Assembly (NCBI RefSeq): GCF_026210795.1
Contig: NC_089460.1
Span: forward strand, 1,116,001 to 1,180,000
DNA: 64,000 bases
Source: Rhizophagus irregularis
Lineage: Eukaryota > Glomeromycota > Glomeromycetes > Glomerales > Glomeraceae
Direction of reading: 5' to 3'
Positions 1-11,432 of the stretch are shown here, piece by piece; the first letter of the stretch is position 1; each line of letters starts with the position of its first letter. A program made the position numbers and the translations under genes. A model generated the notes under the pieces. That model had not been told where the DNA came from. It worked only from the letters and a program-made list of their open reading frames with translations, and made no database searches.

Positions 1-1102
1 CAGCGTGTCTTGCAATATAATTTTAATCCTCCTCCACTAATTCCTTTTTCTTTAATTATTTGAGCAAGTTTTGCATTAGCCTGATGAGAACTTCTAAAAA
101 AGGTTGTCAAAATATTAACACGTTTTAATAAACGTTCCCCAAACTTCTCCTCGACGATGTCGCATGCAATTAAATTGATAGAATGTGCAACGCATCGCAC
201 ATTCTCAATCTTTGGATGATTCTCATGTATAATTTTTCGTGCATTACGAACATTGGCCGCATTATCGGAAACTACAGCACATATTCGATCTTCTCCAATA
301 CCTTCTATAACCTTTTCAATTACCGTAACTAGATATTCTGCAGTGTGCGAATTTTCAGACAAATCAGAAAGTTGATAAAGATATTCTTTACGCGACGGAG
401 TCATTACAATGAAGTTCCAAATTGAACGATGTGTACCAGACGTCCAACCATCAAAGGCTAAATTATAAATTAATATTATATAGTAAGTAAGATTAAATAA
501 AAATGACGTATGATAGCCTATTTAATTTAACAAACCTAACGTTAAATTCGTTTCCTTTTCAAGCTCAGAATTAACTTTGAAGTTCACTTGAGCTAATTCA
601 CGTTCAAGTAGTTGATTTACTAATACTTCCCTTGTTGGTGTATTGTACCCGGCATTAAGCTCTTTTATAAAATTGATGAAAAAGGGATGTTCCACTACTC
701 TAAACGCAATTCCGCACGCAATAAAAAATTTAACTAATGCACGATTAATTCGTGTACATCTTTGTTCGTTAAGCTCTGTTGAATCATGGTAATCAGTGTG
801 TTACTTTGACCTTCAGAGTATTTTCTTTTTTGGATGACTTGGACTTATCTTGCCGTTCCATTACTTTAGTCATATACCTTCTAACAACTGCTGCTGGCGC
901 ATCTGGACAATGGTTTGAAAGATGCTCTTCGAGCTTTGAAACTTCACCGCGTGACCATGTATTCTTACAGTACTTGCAGGAGGCGGCAAATTTAGCTAGA
1001 ACCAACAGCTTCTCCTTTATTAATATCTTCCCAAATGCTATTAGGTGGCCGACCTCCTCTATTTTTCATTTTAATGGGTGAATCTTCTATGTGATCAGTC
1101 AT
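1..1102 (-). pseudogene. hAT-superfamily transposase (BED finger + DUF659-like), 5' part, partial
   Basis: Reading leftwards from the ATG at 1102, an N-terminal stretch with GGRPPNSIWEDI is followed by a BED-type zinc finger (CKYC...EEHLSNHC, about 975-900). Next come a helical segment (RINRALVKFFIACGIAFRVV, about 760-700) and a DUF659/hAT core (AFDGWTSGTHRSIWNF, CAVVSDNAANVRNARK, RCVAHSINLIACD). The DGWTSG, SDNAAN and CxAHxxNL motifs are those of hAT transposases acting in the nucleus. The frame breaks near 994: a one-base excess just before KFAASCKYC puts TAG/TAA in the upstream frame. A second frame change lies near 775-795, possibly a short intron. A likely intron spans about 480-540 (GT at the minus-strand 5' end, TTTAG before CCTTTGATGG). 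The 3' part lies outside the window. Family call is firm; whether it is a dead copy or a sequence error at 994 cannot be decided here. Confidence 0.8.
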
Positions 1103-1446
1103 TTGAAACAGTTTATTATTAATATTATTATTAAGAAAACGGAAGAAAGTAAAAGAAACTTTAGTTCAGTGTTAAAGGAGATGACGGAATTGGGTTTATT
1201 AAATGCATGTTACGCATTTTCCTTTAATGAATATAAGCCCCTTAAAAAAAAACTGTAAAAACGTGTAATATCATAATATTAATATGGGAGTTAGAAATGA
1301 AAATTCTAACACTAGATAAAGCTTAGAAGAACTTAAGACGACGGTAAAATATTGAAGTTTAATCTTTTATCTGTAGATTATTTGATCATCTAAATTATAT
1401 TATTAATTGGTGTAACTTGGCGTAACTATATGCAAATCTTATGATC

Positions 1447-1611
1447 AACTATGCCGAAACTACGGAGAAACCTATTATAGAGGTTTCGGCATGTTTCGGC
1501 AGTTTCGCAATTTTGACAGGTTTCGCAGTTTCGGCGTTTCGGCGTTTCGGCACTATATAAGAGGTTTCACCTTTCGGCATTAGGCCAAACAGGTTTCGGC
1601 AAGCAACCTTA
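1447..1611. repeat. Remnant of the TAAGGTTGC-ended short element family
   Basis: This stretch is rich in GTTTCGGCA/TGCCGAAAC and ends with GGTTTCGGCAAGCAACCTTA. That is the same right end as the two complete 244 bp elements at 16800-17043 and 52240-52483. The left end with AAGGTTGC is absent and I found no target duplication, so I read it as a truncated or rearranged relative. Confidence 0.6.
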
Positions 1612-1632
1612 GGACATGCACACTGACTGTTA

Positions 1633-2130
1633 ATGGGAGATGACAAGTTAAATGTTTTAAAAAATTTTAATTTAAATCGAATATTGCTATCTTCAAAAGC
1701 AAGAAAAATTTGGGAATTATGGAATATGTTTTACCAACTTTATCTTAATCTTAAATCAAAGGATTATAATGAAGACTGGTTAGAATTATTTTTAACTTCA
1801 GATAGAGCAATACCAAATTCAACACGTATTGAAAAAGGATTGTATAAATTGAGTGCAATCACTCTATATATATATGTTCTTGTTTATCATATGGCTGAGT
1901 TTATGGAAAAATATAATCGATGGAGTGTTAAGGCATTTTCTTGTGCTTCAGTTGAAAAGAAAAATCACCAACAAGTTACAAATTTTTTTCGACAGACACT
2001 TAAAGATGGAGGTAGTAAAAAAAAATTGGCAATAATAGAGATTTTTAAATATAAAAATAGGGCTCTTTTTTATCTATTTGATAATGTTGAAATTTCTATT
2101 TCAAAACCAAAAAAAGTTAATATTTTCTAA
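1633..2130 (+). CDS. Hypothetical protein, 165 aa, probably the C-terminal fragment of a repeat-family protein
   Basis: An ATG ORF starts just after the short-element remnant, with an in-frame TGA four codons upstream, and ends at TAA 2130. It is rich in aromatic and basic residues: ITLYIYVLVYHMAEFMEKY, then KAFSCASVEKKNHQQVTNFF, then KDGGSKKKLAIIEI. I associate this block with the C-terminal end of proteins repeated many times in Rhizophagus genomes, probably transposon-linked, but cannot name a Pfam family. No catalytic motif, signal peptide or membrane segment is evident. It may be a decayed end of a longer gene whose upstream part was lost when the short repeat inserted. Confidence 0.4.
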   Translation: MGDDKLNVLKNFNLNRILLSSKARKIWELWNMFYQLYLNLKSKDYNEDWLELFLTSDRAIPNSTRIEKGLYKLSAITLYIYVLVYHMAEFMEKYNRWSVKAFSCASVEKKNHQQVTNFFRQTLKDGGSKKKLAIIEIFKYKNRALFYLFDNVEISISKPKKVNIF

Positions 2131-2482
2131 AGGTTAAAGAATAGGTTTGGTTTATTAATTAGAAGTATATTTGATAATTTGGTATACAGTCAACTCCCTT
2201 TATAGTCACTTCCGTTATAGTCACATTCTACTATATAGTCACACCAGTTGAATGTTCAAAACACTTTATTATTAAAATTTATCCTATATAGTCACAATCT
2301 ATCTATAGTCACTATCATACTTATCCTCAAAAATCTTATATTAAAAAGAACCGTTTATAATCACAGTTATATAAAGAATATATTAAATAACTTGGCATCT
2401 AATAATCGTACAAAGATGTATCATAGCTTGTTAGAATCGTCTCACTGAGACGAATCGAATGGTGGTAGTTTTATCCTTTTCT

Positions 2483-3350
2483 TTGCTAATGTTTACAGCC
2501 AGACCACCCATTGCCTCTTATGAGACTAATCTCGGGTCTGTGTCCTATCATCTTCAATGGGCAACCATTATACCGAGTACTTAATTCCTCAGGTAACAGC
2601 ACCACTATAGATATCCCCCATCGGGCCATTATAGGCGATTCTGGGGTTGCGTACATGCCGCCTACTCATCCTATACCCATTGCATGATACTGATACTCAA
2701 TTTATTTAACGACCTTTAGAGAGCATCTACTTTCATGAGGACTTTCGACAGGTAACATCAACCATCTAAGCACTTTCATACCACCATTTTAGGTACTAAG
2801 TCTCACCAAAACAAGGCCACTACAGCCCGCGATTACCTAGCACCGATAGTACAGTTGTTTACCCCAAGTGGTATACTTTGTAGTGACCACTCAAACAGGA
2901 AGTAGCAGGCTTCTGTCCAGGATCGCCCTTTATGGTGGGTATCACCTCCAGGGGATCGCAGCAGAGGGCAGAAGAAAGTGGGGAATCGAGCCCTGCCATG
3001 CTACCTGTTCTGTGCATGAACACCTTGGTTGGTCTAAGACCTAACAGAAGGTCAAACTACCACTAAGACATTGCACCCTCAGCTTTACCATCTAGGACGA
3101 CCATCTAGCCATTACTGACCCCAAGTGGTATCGTGGAGTGACTACCTGAACAGAAAGTCCCCCCAAGGTATAGTAGTGACCTTAAGGACAGGACTGCGCA
3201 CATACCAATGGCTTCCATAGGGAACATTAGAAGGACCTTGTGACCTGACCCTTAGTTGAAATGTGCGGCCTAACCGTACACACTAATTCACCATGATGCA
3301 GTCCAACTACACTAATCCCTGTACCTTCACGCTATTGGTTGTAGCATCCG
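2483..3350 (-). repeat. SINE-like unit 1 (868 bp) with tRNA-like internal block
   Basis: Flanked by AGTTTTATCCTTTTCT at 2467-2482 and 3351-3366, a 16 bp direct repeat typical of target-primed retroposition. On the minus strand a tRNA-like block contains TCTTAGTGGTAG (A-box-like, about 3060) and GGGCTCGATTCCC (B-box-like, about 2981-2993). The unit is roughly 90% identical by eye to unit 2 and has no coding potential. It lacks the extra tRNA-like head present on unit 2. Confidence 0.65.
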
Positions 3351-3366
3351 AGTTTTATCCTTTTCT

Positions 3367-4346
3367 TTTGCTAATGTTTACGGCCAGACCACCCATTGCC
3401 TCTTATGAGACTAATCTCGGGTCTGTGTCCTATCATCTTCAATGGGCAACCATTATACCGAGTACTTAATTCTCAGTAACAGCACCACTATAGAAACATC
3501 CTCCATCGGGCCATTATAAATGCGATCTGAAGCTAGGTACACACCGCCTACTCATCCTATATCCATTGCATGATACTGATACTCAATTTATTTAACGACC
3601 TTTAGAGAGCATTTACTTTCATGGAGGACTTTCGACAGGTAACATCAACCATCTAGTACCCTTCCATACCACCATTTTAGATACTAAGTCTCACTCAAAG
3701 GCCACTACAGCCCGCGATTACCTAGCACCGATAGTACAGTTGTTTATCCCAAGTGGTATACTTTGTAGTGACCACTCGGACAGGAAGTAGCAAGCTTCTG
3801 TCCAGGATCACCCCTGCTTATGGTGGGTATCAACCACCAGGATCACCAACTTGACCCAAGAAGTGGGGAATCGAACCCCATAACCATGCTACCTGTTCTG
3901 TGCACAAACACCTTGGTTGGTCTAAGACCTAACAGAAGGTCAAACTACCACTAAGACATTGCACCCTCAGCTTTACCATCTAGGACGACCATCCAGCCAT
4001 TACTCGACCCCAGCATATCGCGAGAAGACCACCTGAACAGGAAGTCTCCCCCCCAAGGTATAGTAGTGACCTCAAAGACAGGACTGCGCACATACCAATG
4101 GCCTCATAGGGAACGTTAGAAGGACACCATGACCCTTAGTTGAAATGTGCGGCCTAACCGTACACACTAATTCACCATGATGCACTCCAACTACACTAAT
4201 CCCTGTACCTTCACGCTATTGGTTGTAGCGTCCGCAGTAAAATTCTTTTTATTTCCGTAGTCATGGGAATCGAACCTGCGACCTCACCATACTCAGGCTT
4301 AATGAGGGTCTCAGTGACTAACCACCGAGATAGGGTGACCAACCCT
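3367..4346 (-). repeat. SINE-like unit 2 (980 bp) with tRNA-like head
   Basis: Flanked by AGTTTTATCCTTTTCT at 3351-3366 and 4347-4362. Its minus-strand 5' end (4346-4250) is tRNA-like: TCTCGGTGGTTAG as the A box and GGTTCGATTCC as the B box (4266-4276), with possible acceptor pairing GTCA/TGAC. A second tRNA-like block with GGGTTCGATTCCC lies about 3866-3880. RNA polymerase III promoters of this kind are the mark of SINEs. The tail is not a clean poly(A). Confidence 0.65.
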
Positions 4347-4489
4347 AGTTTTATCCTTTTCTGATCACTGGCTGACGAGTTATTCAACAAAATGTTAAAC
4401 ATCGGCATTATAATATTTCTTGATTTACGTTTACTGCGCCATTTAACATTTTGCTAGATTTCTCGGTACCTAGTGATTGTAAAAAAAGA

Positions 4490-4835
4490 CGATTTATAGC
4501 TCGTTGGAATCGCCTCATCGAGACGAATCGAATGGTGACAAGCTCATTTCTCTGTGATTAATATTGACGGAGTTATTACTTAAAAACCATTTAATATTTT
4601 TTAATTTCGGAAATTGATCTAGTGATTGAATTTCGATGTATTTTATACCATTAGATTCGTCTCATCAAGACGAATCGAATGGTAGTAAGATCGTCTTTCT
4701 AGGATCAATTTTGGCAGAGTTATTACACAAAAACCATTAGTATTTTTTTAATTTTGGAAATTAATCTAGTGATTTGATTTCGACGTATTTTATACCATTA
4801 GAACCGTCTCATCAAGACGAATCGAATGGCGGTAA
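4490..4835. repeat. About 150 bp repeats with CGTCTC/GAGACG palindromes (copy A)
   Basis: Three successive units contain variants of CGTCTCATCAAGACG followed by AATCGAATGG, spaced about 150 bp. They are separated by AT-rich text with ATCTAGTGAT and ACAAAAACCATTA. The same array in inverse appears at about 13850-14190 in copy B. Confidence 0.75.
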
Positions 4836-5029
4836 GATCATCTCTCTACGATTAATATTGGCGAGGTTACGATACAATAAAGTTTTAAGTATAATTCTGG
4901 CTAAAATTATATTAATTTTTGGCCGGAATTATGATATACAAATATAAGAAATTTTTTATATAGTCACATCTTTTTATAATCACCAATTATGAACTGTCCC
5001 AAATGTGTGACTATAAAGAGAGTTGACTG

Positions 5030-5220
5030 TAGCAATTTATTTATGTAGTATTTTTTCATTATAGATGCATTATTGAGAGAAATTATTATGGGAGCTATCA
5101 AATAAATTTGCACATTTTAATCATAATTAAAGGTAAAATATCGTAATTATCATTTGTTTTAATTTGATAAAGATTTATGTTGATTTACGTTAACTGTTAA
5201 AGTTATTGATGAATTCAATA
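5030..5220. other. Spacer between the two inverted element copies
   Basis: AT-rich, 191 bp including both TA flanks. It contains no ORF, and it is the loop of the inverted pair. Confidence 0.6.
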
Positions 5221-5539
5221 CAGTCAACTCTCTTTATAGTCACACATTTGGGACAGTCCATATTTGGTGATTATGAGCAAACAGTCTTATGACTTTATCT
5301 TTTATTATTAAATTTAAATGAAAAGTACAATAAACAAATCGAACAATATTACAAATATTAAATATAGAAAATAAACATAAAAAATAAAAAGAACTAGCTT
5401 CACGATTCATACAAGTAAAGAAATCTAAACAAAATAAAATTAAGTAAAGAAAAACTAAACTATTACAGAAACGCATACCCCATCTTTACCCGAAGGCCAG
5501 TGTGAGTCAACTATCCAGCATGTCCTAAGATCCAATCCA

Positions 5540-8500
5540 TTACCAAAAAGAAATCCTAAGTAGAGGCTGAACTGTTAAGCGGCGCCAAAAATCCAAATGC
5601 GAAATCCAAGATCCCCCACGGATTATAGAAGAGAAAACCCAAGAAACCCAGGAATCCAAGGAAGCTGTCGCCAAGGAAGGTGTCGAAGAGTCAAGAGGAA
5701 TGTTAGAGGAAGGTTGAAGAATAGAAGAAGGCCCAAGAGCTGACGATTTCATTTTTTTTGTAATGCCTTGAGCTAATTCCCAATGATGAAAGAAAATGGA
5801 TCGGCACAACCAGATTTGAACATAAAGGTCAAAATGAAAGTCGTGCAAAGGTGTATCTAAGATAGACCATATGGTAGGTGAAGAAAAATAATTTCCAAGA
5901 AATTCAGTCAAAGATATCGGTATAAGTCCTCTTGTGAGTCGCAGGCAGGAAATTGAAGGAGGGTCACAATCCCAACAATTAAGAGCCGTAAATTCAGCAG
6001 CAAAAGAGTCCGGTACAGGTATTAAAGATGATGCGGAAAGGAAATTATCAAGATAAGTAGTCCGAAGAGCCAATAGTAATGTTTTAAAAGTTTGTAAAGG
6101 GCTAAATTCCGGTAAAATGTAAGGACAAGTCCACAAGTGGTCTAAAGTCTCAGGAGAAGAGTTACATTGAGGACAAAGCCAATCCGGATTATAAAGATGA
6201 GGTTTTCGTCTCTGAAGAGTTGTAAGCGTTGGAAGCATATCTAAAAGTAGCTTGATACGGAAACCACAAAACTCGGAACGGCCATTCCGATGAGAGACAA
6301 AATGCTTATTGTTATTGAGACAAAATTTGGTGCAAGCCCAATCAATATCAGAAGTTGAAGAATAAGAATTAAATCTTGGTAATACAGCAAGAGTTAAAAG
6401 ACTTTTGGCGTCAAAAATATCTCTAATAAATTTCCGGATATTCATATCCACAGATAAGGAATTAAATTGTAAAATGCAAGGAGCCATCAATTCCGATGGT
6501 GGACAAGAAGAAAGATGTGAGTCAGTATGAGCGGCTTTGGCTAATGTATCCACATGATTATTCAAAGGGTCGTCAGCATGAGCAGGAACCTTGATCAAGG
6601 TAACATCCAGATTCTTTTGCAACATAATAGTGCGTATGGAGGACCACAAAGGGTGGTTGGATTCTTTAAGCATTCTGGGAATAAAAGGAGCATTCACATA
6701 CTTTACAGAAACTTTAAGTTTTCAAGTAATATCATTTTGATATCATTTTGATATCATTTCAATATCGATTCAATATCGATACGATATCGAAATAAAGTAT
6801 TATCACTTTGATATCATTTCGATATTAAATCAATATCGAAATGATATCGAAATGATAATAGAAATGATATCGAAACAACATCTTTAAGTTTAATTTAAAG
6901 ATGTCATTTCGATATCATTTTAATTATCATTTTGATATCATTTTGATATTGATTTAATATCGAAATGATATTAAAGTGATAATACTTTATTTCGATATCA
7001 TATCAATATTGAATCGATATTGAAATGATATCAAAATGATATCGAAATGATACCGTTAAGATAAACTTAACGATATCGATTCTATATTAATTAAAAATGG
7101 TAAGTTTCTGTAAAGTACAAAAACCATAAAGAAAGTAATTGAGCACAATCAGTGGCGACAGTAATTTTTGAATTCCGAGGAAGGGAGTCTAATCCGTGCA
7201 ATAAAGCAAAAACTTCTGAACGTAAAGCAGAAGGAAAAATGGAAGAGATGATATTATAATGGGATTCCAAAATAAATCCATCAGGATCTATAGCAGTCCA
7301 TGCATAAGCCATCGAGGATGCCGGATGACTAGGAGGAGAAAGGAAGGAACCATCAATATAAAGGGTAAACACCGAAGAAGGAAGTTGGATATCAGAAATC
7401 CTAAGCACTAGTTCATTCGTAGGAGGTAAGCGAACCGGAGCAAAAGATGAAATAGTAAAAGAGATTTGGCATAGCCTAACGAGGCAGAAAGTGAAACCGA
7501 ACGAGTATCCGCATGTATATAAGTACGAGGTTTCGTAGGATAACGGATCAAACTTGATAACGGAACATAAGAGAAACATCCTTCAGAGGAACATCGTTTA
7601 ATCAAAGTCTTAGAGGTAGAGGATCGCGGAATAGCAGAGGTACAACCTTGGCATGCAGTAAATTCAGAAAGTAAATCATCAACCGATGACGCAATCCAAT
7701 GTGAAATAAGAGCTTCATTACGTGGAGCAGGATAGGTAGTAATCACACGGCCAACGAGGAAAGAGTTAGTATTGCGATTAAAAGAAATAGCCCATTGAGG
7801 GTTAAACCAATAATTTTGACTAATATCTATAAAAGAAATAGAAGCTACGGTATGAGAACTAGGAATTCTAAATTGTTGTAAAATAAAAAAGGAAGGTGAA
7901 TTAGGAATAACAATAAGATTGAACAAATAATTAAACCAAGCAGGCACAGATCCTTTGTTCGATACTCGTTTAAGAAAATGTAAATCTTTCCATGAGAGAA
8001 GTCGAGAGCCACACGGTGTAATCAATTGAGCAAGAAAATGAGTGCAGAAATTTATCCGAACATTTTTCATGGAAGTAAACAAATCTTTTGGTAAAATAGA
8101 CCAGAGTGGAATCGCCGGACGTAAATCTTTCCTCAGAGGTCGGAACAGTAAAGACCACGTGATATTTAAACGAGAAGAGAACAATAAAGAATTAAATAAA
8201 GAATGTGTTCGCAAAGAAAAGGTGTGGGACCATGGTTCCAGGTCAATAGTAGAAGGGCAGACATCACAGTCCAAAAAACCTTGGAGATAAGTAATCATAT
8301 AATTAGCAAAGAGCTTATATGAAGGGTGAGAAAAAATTTTCTGCCATGAAGCCACATGAGATGATAGAAATTGACCAAACGCTTGTTGAATAGAGAAAGG
8401 CAACAGTGTGAAGAGTGCGGAAAGAGGAGTGACTGAGGCCAAACCAGCCTTCTGACGAATAAGAGAAAGCATTGGAGAAACCATGCGATTAATGGTGGAT

Positions 8501-11432
8501 TCTGCAAATAATGTGGTTTGTAGGCAAAATTCTAGCCTCGGAAGTAGAACAACGTTATAAAGATAAGCTATATGTTGTGCTAAAAGTTTTTTAGGACTGA
8601 GTAGAGCGGCCATATCTTTGACCATAGTAAACAGTTTGGTTATGAACGAAACGAGAAGAAGCCGAAAGGTTAAACCAAACACCTAAAAACCGAAAAGATG
8701 TAGATAAGGCTAACGCCTTTAAAGTAAGGGTATGAATCGTATTTAAAGAAGATGGGAATAGATCAAATACAATAGTTTGAGAAAATTGTTCAGAAGAAAG
8801 AAGGATATATTTTGCTGAATTTGCTTGAGTATTATTTAAAGTGTAAAATTCAGCAGTGATGGAAAGGCGATCTTCAATTCCTTGTTTAGATGAAGCAATC
8901 AAAGTAGAGTCATCCATAAATGTAATATGTGAAACAGGAAGATTATGTTGTTCATATTCAATTGGAGAATAATCCAATAATGCAGAAGATTTCAAAATAA
9001 AGGGATCACAAGCTTCTCGATTAAGTGTGGTAAGTAATGGATCCAAATATATAACCCATAATAGTGGAGAGATGATTTCACCTTGGTCAATACCAATTCT
9101 AACTCTATATCCAGAAGTATCACCATGATGTGTAATAATTTTATTATTACGCCTTGTAAAAAGGTTAATGATAAATTTGATCAATAAAGACGGAATATGC
9201 AGACGGATTAAAGCCAATCTAAGCATGTTCAAATCAATTGAATCAAAGGCCTTAGAAATGTCCTGAGAAACAACCCATAGTTCTTGGTCATCGCTTTTAT
9301 CAAAGCGTCGTTGATGAATAATAGCATCAAGCATCTTAATAGGAATGTCGGTGGAGCCGCCTGGTAATCCAGCAAAATTACCACCTTGGAGCACTTGATT
9401 GTCGGCTAGGATTTTTGATAGTCGAGTTGTAACGACCTTAACCACACATTTTTGTACTGTTTCCAATAGAGTGATAGGTCGCGTATTCTTCAATTGGGCG
9501 TCAAATTCATGAGGCTTTGGAATGGGATAAACAAGCGCTTCATGCCAATCGGCAGGAATATCTCCATGAATGAGACAAGCATTGGCTAATACAAGGGACA
9601 AATTGAAAGTTTCTCCAGTTAAATGTTTGAGCATCTCATAAGATATCTTGGAAGGACCAGAGGCTTTATTATTAGGCATAGAATTGAGAGTATTTTTCCA
9701 TTCATCGGCCAGAATAGGAGACATAACCGAGTTATATAAGGACGAATCAATATCTGGAAGAGGAGTATAAGCTCGTTGCCATCGTGGAGGAAATGAATCC
9801 GTAGAAGAATACTGGACCAAAGGAGGAGCGACAACCGATTGGAAGTGTTTAATAGCAGCTTGTTTGATATCTGAAGGATCAGTAAGTAATGTGGGTTTGG
9901 AGTCAATAACAACTAAAACTCTATCAAGGACGATGAACGACGTTCCACCGAGCAGGGCCGGAAGAATAAAAGAATGCCTGGACGTGAGAAATGTTCATCT
10001 CTAAGAGCAGTATAATATTCAATGGAATCTACACGATGCTGATGAAATTGTGTGGAAAGATAAGCTGAGACCAAAGCTTTTTGTGAACGTAAAAATTTGA
10101 CAAAAGTAGGAAGCGGTGTTGTACTATAAGAAGGTATAGTATAATCTGTTAAAAGAGACTTAAGGAGGATTAATTGGGTTGGTAAAGAATTAATCATTTG
10201 TAAAATTTGAGCAGGACGACCAGGCCTAGATGTGGTCAATTTAAACAATAATCTATCCAAGAATTTGTTGACAGCGATAAGCATGGTAAGTTCAGGAGGG
10301 TATTTATGGTGATGAGTATTGGATACATGTTGGAATGGTAGAGAATCAATGGCACCACCAAGAATAGAACGTTTAAGAGCGTGCCAAAGTTTGTCCAATG
10401 AAAGAGCTGAAAGTGAAGAAACTGAAGGGTGGTGTGTGGTCAAGTATAACTCAAGACGTGAGTTTACTTCATTGGAAAATTTGTCCCAAGTGTCATCTTT
10501 CAAATTTTTGTAAAGAAAGATGGTGCGTTGTTCGCTTTTTTGCTTTAATCGAGCTTTGGATAAAATAGCGAAACATGAGCTAAAATCAAAAGCCGTTATA
10601 AGTACACGATGATCAGTAAATTGATTATCATTCAGCTTAGGACAAGTTGCAACTTGAGAGAAAAGACCGGGAGCAGGAAATCCAGGGGATGACCAGATAT
10701 AATCAAGTCTTGAAGAACCATTTTGATGATAAAAGGTAGGACTAGGACCTGAAATTGAGGAAATATGGGATTGGTGATCCGTAAAATATCGAGAAGAGAG
10801 TGATCGTAAAATTTTCAAATGATGTTGAGGAAGATGTGAATGTGAAATTTCATCTGCATTAAAATCACCAAGGATAACTACGTGATAGTTATTGGAACAG
10901 GCTTTATCAAGCCATAAATTAAGTTGAACAAGAATAGCATCACGTTCTTTATAATGAATAGAATGATAAGGAGGAATATAAACAGAAATAATAGAAATTT
11001 TTGTCTGATGAAAAAAAAGATCTAATTTTAAAAGACGACCTTTCCAGGGATCAATCTTCTGAACAGTGTTTGTGTAAAGGATGGCGAAGTAAAAGACCAA
11101 CACCATCATGCTGTCGAATTAGAAGAAGGAGCCCAATAAGATTTAAAATTATATTGGGAATGTTCATTTTGATAAATAAATTTAGCACTAGAAGAAGTAA
11201 GACGAGTATCATTTAAAGATAAAACGCCAAAAGAAGAATGAAGGAAATAATTTAACAAATGCAATTGTCGTACAGGGGAACATAATCCATTAATATTGAT
11301 TTGTCCAAAGTTAATAAGAGGGGAAGAAAAAGGAGGAGGAGGGGAATTATTAGGACTATTAAAATTAGGTATCGCACTATCAGGGGGGTGAAATCCCTGT
11401 GAGACATCCGATACAAGTTGGTGTTCAATCAT
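5540..11432 (-). pseudogene. LINE ORF2: endonuclease, reverse transcriptase and RNase H, frameshifted
   Basis: ATG at 11432 overlaps the end of ORF1 (ATGATTGA). Domains in order: endonuclease with VVILGDFNADE, SSRLDYIWSS and FTDHRVLI (about 10880-10590); reverse transcriptase with VSQDISKAFDSI, GIDQGEIISPLLW and HITFMDDSTLI (about 9270-8900; the FMDD box replaces the usual YADD); RNase H with LYIDGSF, SEVFALL and VATDCAQLL (about 7360-7140), then KVPAHADDPLNNHVDTLAK. A zinc-like CPQC...H...C segment follows (about 6190-6120). The frame shifts near 11105, 9970, 8630 and 7480. A 415 bp element splits the RNase H domain at 7115/6701. Family is certain; the copy is dead. Confidence 0.9.
6701..7115. 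mobile_element. Foldback MITE in the LINE RNase H domain (TA target)
   Basis: Ends CTTTACAGAAACTT in inverted orientation, flanked by TA at 6699-6700 and 7116-7117. Removing it plus one TA restores the LINE frame (TTTTTG TA TGTGAATGC), which proves the borders. The interior is a long run of degenerate GATATC/TCGATATCG motifs that could fold almost end to end. Confidence 0.85.

Larger units (their letters stand above)
2187..5029. mobile_element. TA-flanked non-autonomous DNA element, copy A, with SINE-like insertions
   Basis: Ends are CAGTCAACTCCCTTTATAGT (left) and the inverse of CAGTCAACTCTCTTTATAGT (right), each next to a TA (2185-2186 and 5030-5031). TA duplication and CAGT ends fit Tc1/mariner-pogo class elements. 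Removing the insertion between 2482 and 4363 leaves about 963 bp, matching copy B (about 960 bp) throughout. There is no transposase gene, so mobilisation would need a related element in trans. Its interior contains about 150 bp degenerate repeats, each carrying a CGTCTC/GAGACG palindrome. Confidence 0.85.

Noticed and set aside
1447-1611. Coding sequence on the minus strand (65 codons, 1449-1646)
   Set aside because: Translation of a TTTCGGC-rich repeat shared with non-coding elements elsewhere.
4250-4346. Functional tRNA gene on the minus strand
   Set aside because: The A and B boxes are good, but no clean cloverleaf or anticodon stem can be drawn, and it sits at the head of a SINE-like unit with a retroposition duplication.
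4490-4835. CRISPR-like array (palindromic repeats at about 150 bp)
   Set aside because: Eukaryotic context. The 'spacers' are themselves repeats, and the array lies inside a transposon.
8042-8290. 82-codon plus-strand ORF and similar ones at 10319, 11001, 11399, 12058
   Set aside because: All are antisense to the LINE ORFs, with no protein-like features of their own.
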